A stretch of 64,000 nt of DNA from Eumeta japonica (lineage: Eukaryota > Arthropoda > Insecta > Lepidoptera > Psychidae): the NCBI GenBank assembly GCA_005406025.1, contig BGZK01001349.1, positions 1-64,000 on the forward strand. Direction: 5' to 3'. This document shows, piece by piece, positions 60,745 through 64,000 of this stretch. The position numbers were made by a program, and so were the translations under genes. The notes below the pieces were generated by a model that had not been told where the DNA came from, searched no databases, and saw only the letters and a program-made list of their open reading frames with translations. Position 1 is the first letter of the stretch, and the number at the start of each line of letters is the position of its first letter.

Positions 60745-61265
60745 ATAACTAGTTTTTGCCCGCGACTTCGCATAAATGACAGAATAAAACTAATGTGTTC
60801 ATCTCATCGAAATTAATTATGTCTTTTCCATAAGGGCACGCTCGACACAGCCGAGGCCCCGGCCCAATGGCGGCCTCTATATGACACGTCATCGTCGTAT
60901 AACTCCACGTAAAATGGCTTTCGCGTTTCATTTGGATTTCTCAAAGGAGTGAACCGAACTCTGTTTCTAAAGGCCCTTGCATAGGCTCTGCATCTAGTGC
61001 TGATTGACTATGACTTTAGAATTAAAAGTGGTAAAATATAGAATGTAGGAACACTATCTCTATTTGTTTCTTTTACATTGATTTCGCTCGCGACTTTATT
61101 TACATGGATCTCATTATGTATCATATCTCCGATTCTAGTTACTGATGATTATATGAAGCATTGCTTTGATTTTAAAGTGGATTTCAAGCTACCAAACTTG
61201 GAAACCCTATCAAAATCCCTTCAATAGTGATCATGTAATGCTGTAATGAACAAATAGACAAGAAG
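60745..61265 (-). repeat. Lepidopteran 'GCCCGCGACTTCG' repeat, further copies
   Basis: 'actagtttttgcccgcgacttcgcat' (60750-60775) and 'atttcgctcgcgactttatttacatgg' (61080-61106) are two starts of the same repeat type. The second runs to 'aatgaacaaatagacaagaag' near 61265. They may be two nested or tandem fragments. 60835-60960 between them is GC-richer. Confidence 0.45.
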
Positions 61266-63090
61266 ACGTGCAAAGAATTCTAAAAATCATTGTTTTCGAT
61301 TCGGACCCCTCTAAATAGTTGATGCTAATTGATTTTTAAAAATATCTCTGATATGCAGACCCATTCATCACCGCTACTGTTTTGTAATAGGTATAGACGT
61401 AGAATATCAACCTAATATGATCAATAACGGTCGCTGCCGGCTGCGCCGATATTAAAGCATTTGCGTTGTTTGTAAAATGAAAATTTAAATTCCGTTACAA
61501 TGATAAAGCTAAATAATCAGTACATGTCGACCATAGACAAGTGTGACAGTACAAGGTTGTTATGACGGATTCAGTTCTAATGTAAAAGTATCTAAATATT
61601 TATAGATATAGTTGTATTCTATAATAAAAGGCGTGTTGAATACCATGTGTTTCGACATTTAAATATGCGATATTATCTCTCGTAAATAATTTAGATAATG
61701 TTGTTTAAAATAACTGTTGCTTATGTCGTTGACTTATCAAAAAAAAAAAAAAAATTAACTTCAAAGATATCAATTAATTTATGGTTTAGGTATATACTTT
61801 TAATGCTTACATAAAATATGTCTCTTGTGATGGATGCCGTGGAGCGAATGTACACTATTTTTCGATCTATCAGTTGTATTTTATAATTTTGTAATGAATC
61901 TACTGACTTGGTGAACTTTATAAAATGATCTCTCGCTTAATCTCAATGTTTTTCAAATAGACCCAAAATGTAAAGCTACGAAATAAATATTTTTTTTCTT
62001 TGAATATCTGATCACCTAGGTCGAAAAATACAGCCTAATATTCATCGAAATATAAATTTGGTTTAATTTTATTGTATGTAAAGAAATTGATAATATATAC
62101 TTATATTTTACTAATTTATTATGCAAAATAATAAATTTATTCAGGAAAATAGGCAGGTTTATTTTTGTTTCTTTTCACCAGATTGTATTTAAATTAAAAA
62201 TTGTTATATTTTCTACGAATAATATATAAGAAAAACTACAGAACAATATATAATATTATTTAAACTTATAAGATCTTGTTTAATTTTCTTTTAATAGTTC
62301 TTTTTTCTTTTCATTTTTTTATGAATTGTCATCTAAGTTTGAGCTATGTTTAAAATCTCAAGTCTCTAGCTCATCGGAAAGTTAGCTTGAAATCATTTAC
62401 AAAATTTTACTCCGAAAGACAACTAGAAAATTACTTAAAATGTGTTAGAATGTCCCTTTTTTGTTTTAACTTTATATCTAACCAGTATTCTGTATTTTTT
62501 TTCACTATAAATTTCCTTCATAAACTAACGATAAGTTAGTCCGAAGTGAAAATATTTATTTATTTCGTTTTTTATTTTAAGTCCTCTCAAATTAAATTGG
62601 TCTTGCAAAATATTATTTATCCAAAATACTCAAAACCAAAATTTAATCTGTCATGAGTTGATTCATCTGTATGGATTTTTTAGGACTTTGTTCAGCAAGA
62701 AATTTGCTACTTTTTAATCCTTGAAACTTTAAATATCTATATCCTTAAACTTGGTACGTAATTTTGTAGTGAAGAATTAAATTATACGTCTAAAGTTATT
62801 AAACATTATTTTCAGAATTATTTTTTTTGTCATTGTGCTAATTTCTAAAGTGTTTTTATCTGATTATGGTTTCTTAGGTAAACACACATGCGTGCCTTTT
62901 ATTATTTTACTACCAATCAATATTTTGATACTTTTACAAAACCAAACTCTACATTCAAAACGTACCATAATACATGTTATCTGCTCTTGGTGACAAATGG
63001 TAAATACAAAACGGCATCCATATCTATATATACCGTGCCGGTTATCTTGTGCGTGTTACGTGGTCCGATAGCATATCTGTGTGAATTGTG
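61266..63090. other. Unassigned AT-rich DNA
   Basis: No coding exon, repeat boundary or RNA gene is recognised. I looked here for an FHA-domain exon of Mcrs1 without success. Confidence 0.4.
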
Positions 63091-63402
63091 AACAGTTTTA
63101 TCGCTTTGTTTTAACATAATGTGGGCAAGAGTGCCAGTTTTGTGCAAACAACTAATGCTATCGTGACGCGGATAGTCAAAACACCACTCAAACGCCGGTT
63201 GTTAACGTTTATCGCATACCGTTTTTATTTTAAACCAGATATGGTATAATGATGTAAGTTTGTTAAATTAAATACCTTTGTACGACCTTTGTGATTAGTG
63301 ATGTACTTGTAGTAACTACGTGTTTCATTGGTTTCTTGTTTTGGGTTTTATCAATGTTTTGTAAACATACATAAAAGCAAATAATAATGTTTTTACTTTT
63401 AG

Positions 63403-63492
63403 GTTTAAATCCAATAAAATGATACCTAAATTAAATTTTCACAGAGGCTTGATAGGAGTGATTCTAGTATTTATTCCGCTTGAACCGCAACG
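63403..63492 (+). CDS. Possible first coding exon of a secreted or membrane protein
   Basis: A good acceptor (TTTTTACTTTTAG) precedes an exon with 16 leader bases, ATG at 63419 and 24 codons, ending at a strong donor CG|GTAAGG. The peptide starts MIPKLNFHRG, then LIGVILVFIPL: a basic start and hydrophobic core, as in a signal peptide. A non-coding first exon is plausible just upstream, ending at GAT|GTAAGT (63253) in less AT-rich DNA (63040-63250). No family can be named from 24 residues. The rest would lie beyond the window. Confidence 0.4.
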
Positions 63493-64000
63493 GTAAGGGT
63501 TATTAAACGAATATAAAGTTTTAGATAAAAACCCATTTTTTATATTTTTCTTCTAATTAATAATACATACGACTGAAATTAGGCAGGTTTATAATACAGA
63601 TAATGTTTTGTTTTTAAAATCATAACTTCTTTTAAAAGTTTTATTATTAATTCTATTATATTTAATATTATTATGTTATAAGTTATTGTATGTATTTAAT
63701 GGTTAATTTTACACATTTAAATACTTAATTTTTTTTTCTTTTCGACTCTTGTGGTTTTCTGAAAATACTTTTGAAGTTATTAATTCTAAAGCAGATTTAT
63801 GAAAATGTTTATTAAAAACTACATTTTATTTATTCATAGTTAATTTTAATAAATTAATTACGTCCATTAATCGAATAAAACTAACACTTTCCAATGATTA
63901 TATAGTTTCTTTTATACATGATTAAAAAATAAAAATTATTATCATTTTGATATTGACAACTTAAGTAAAAATTTGTTTTGAAAAGAAATTAAATTTTTTT
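63493..64000 (+). other. AT-rich right edge
   Basis: Would be the intron after the possible signal-peptide exon. Nothing else is seen. Confidence 0.3.

Overview
The window is AT-rich eukaryotic (animal) DNA with spliced genes, long introns and heavily decayed transposable elements. Several repeats point to a moth or butterfly (Lepidoptera). Jockey-type LINE 3' ends carry the 'gtttcttgctcattcttct' block and an 'aaataaagat...tttgatttgatttgatt' tail. A degraded copy of the common lepidopteran 'catgggcggcggtgatca...ttgcc' repeat is present, as are 'tgcccgcgacttcg' repeats. This is my recognition of sequence types, not a database result.

Genes. Four are supported to different degrees. (1) On the minus strand at the left edge, two phase-compatible exons (6200-6136 and 975-870), plus a possible third running off the edge, start a gene I do not recognise. 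(2) On the plus strand, 8061-16158, four exons give a complete 191-residue atypical dual-specificity phosphatase of the DUSP3/13/26 type, with catalytic HCFMGVSRS. (3) On the minus strand, 26435-26091, a single coding exon encodes mitochondrial ribosomal protein L42. (4) On the plus strand, from 34706, six exons in perfect phase encode the first 355 residues of microspherule protein 1 (MCRS1). I could not find its FHA-domain exons before the window ends. A possible fifth gene begins near the right edge (63403-63492) with an exon that reads like a signal peptide.

Repeats. Everything else is intron or intergenic DNA. It holds jockey-type LINE pieces (1.9, 14.6, 27.8-30.4 and 49.4 kb), a second LINE type at 30.4-32.8 kb, other LINE tails (40.2 and 58.6 kb), a decayed Ty3/gypsy pol (47 kb) and two mariner relics (55.7 and 60 kb). 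It also holds a hAT-like short element (22.9 kb), a four-copy MITE family, a 726-bp terminal-inverted-repeat element with 8-bp target duplications (12.9 kb), a 1.75-kb foldback with 458-bp arms (37.4-39.15 kb), and an unclassified repeat of over 1 kb present at 11.5 and 53 kb.

Layout. 0-6.2 kb: minus-strand orphan gene. 8-16.6 kb: phosphatase, with its 5-kb third intron full of repeats. 16.6-25.8 kb: gene-free repeats. 25.8-26.6 kb: mRpL42. 27.8-32.8 kb: two head-to-head dead LINEs. 34.7-51.3 kb and probably beyond: MCRS1. The genes do not form an operon and nothing suggests a shared pathway. I found no clearly new protein system. The most unusual objects are the long foldback inside a transcribed MCRS1 intron and the unclassified repeat families.
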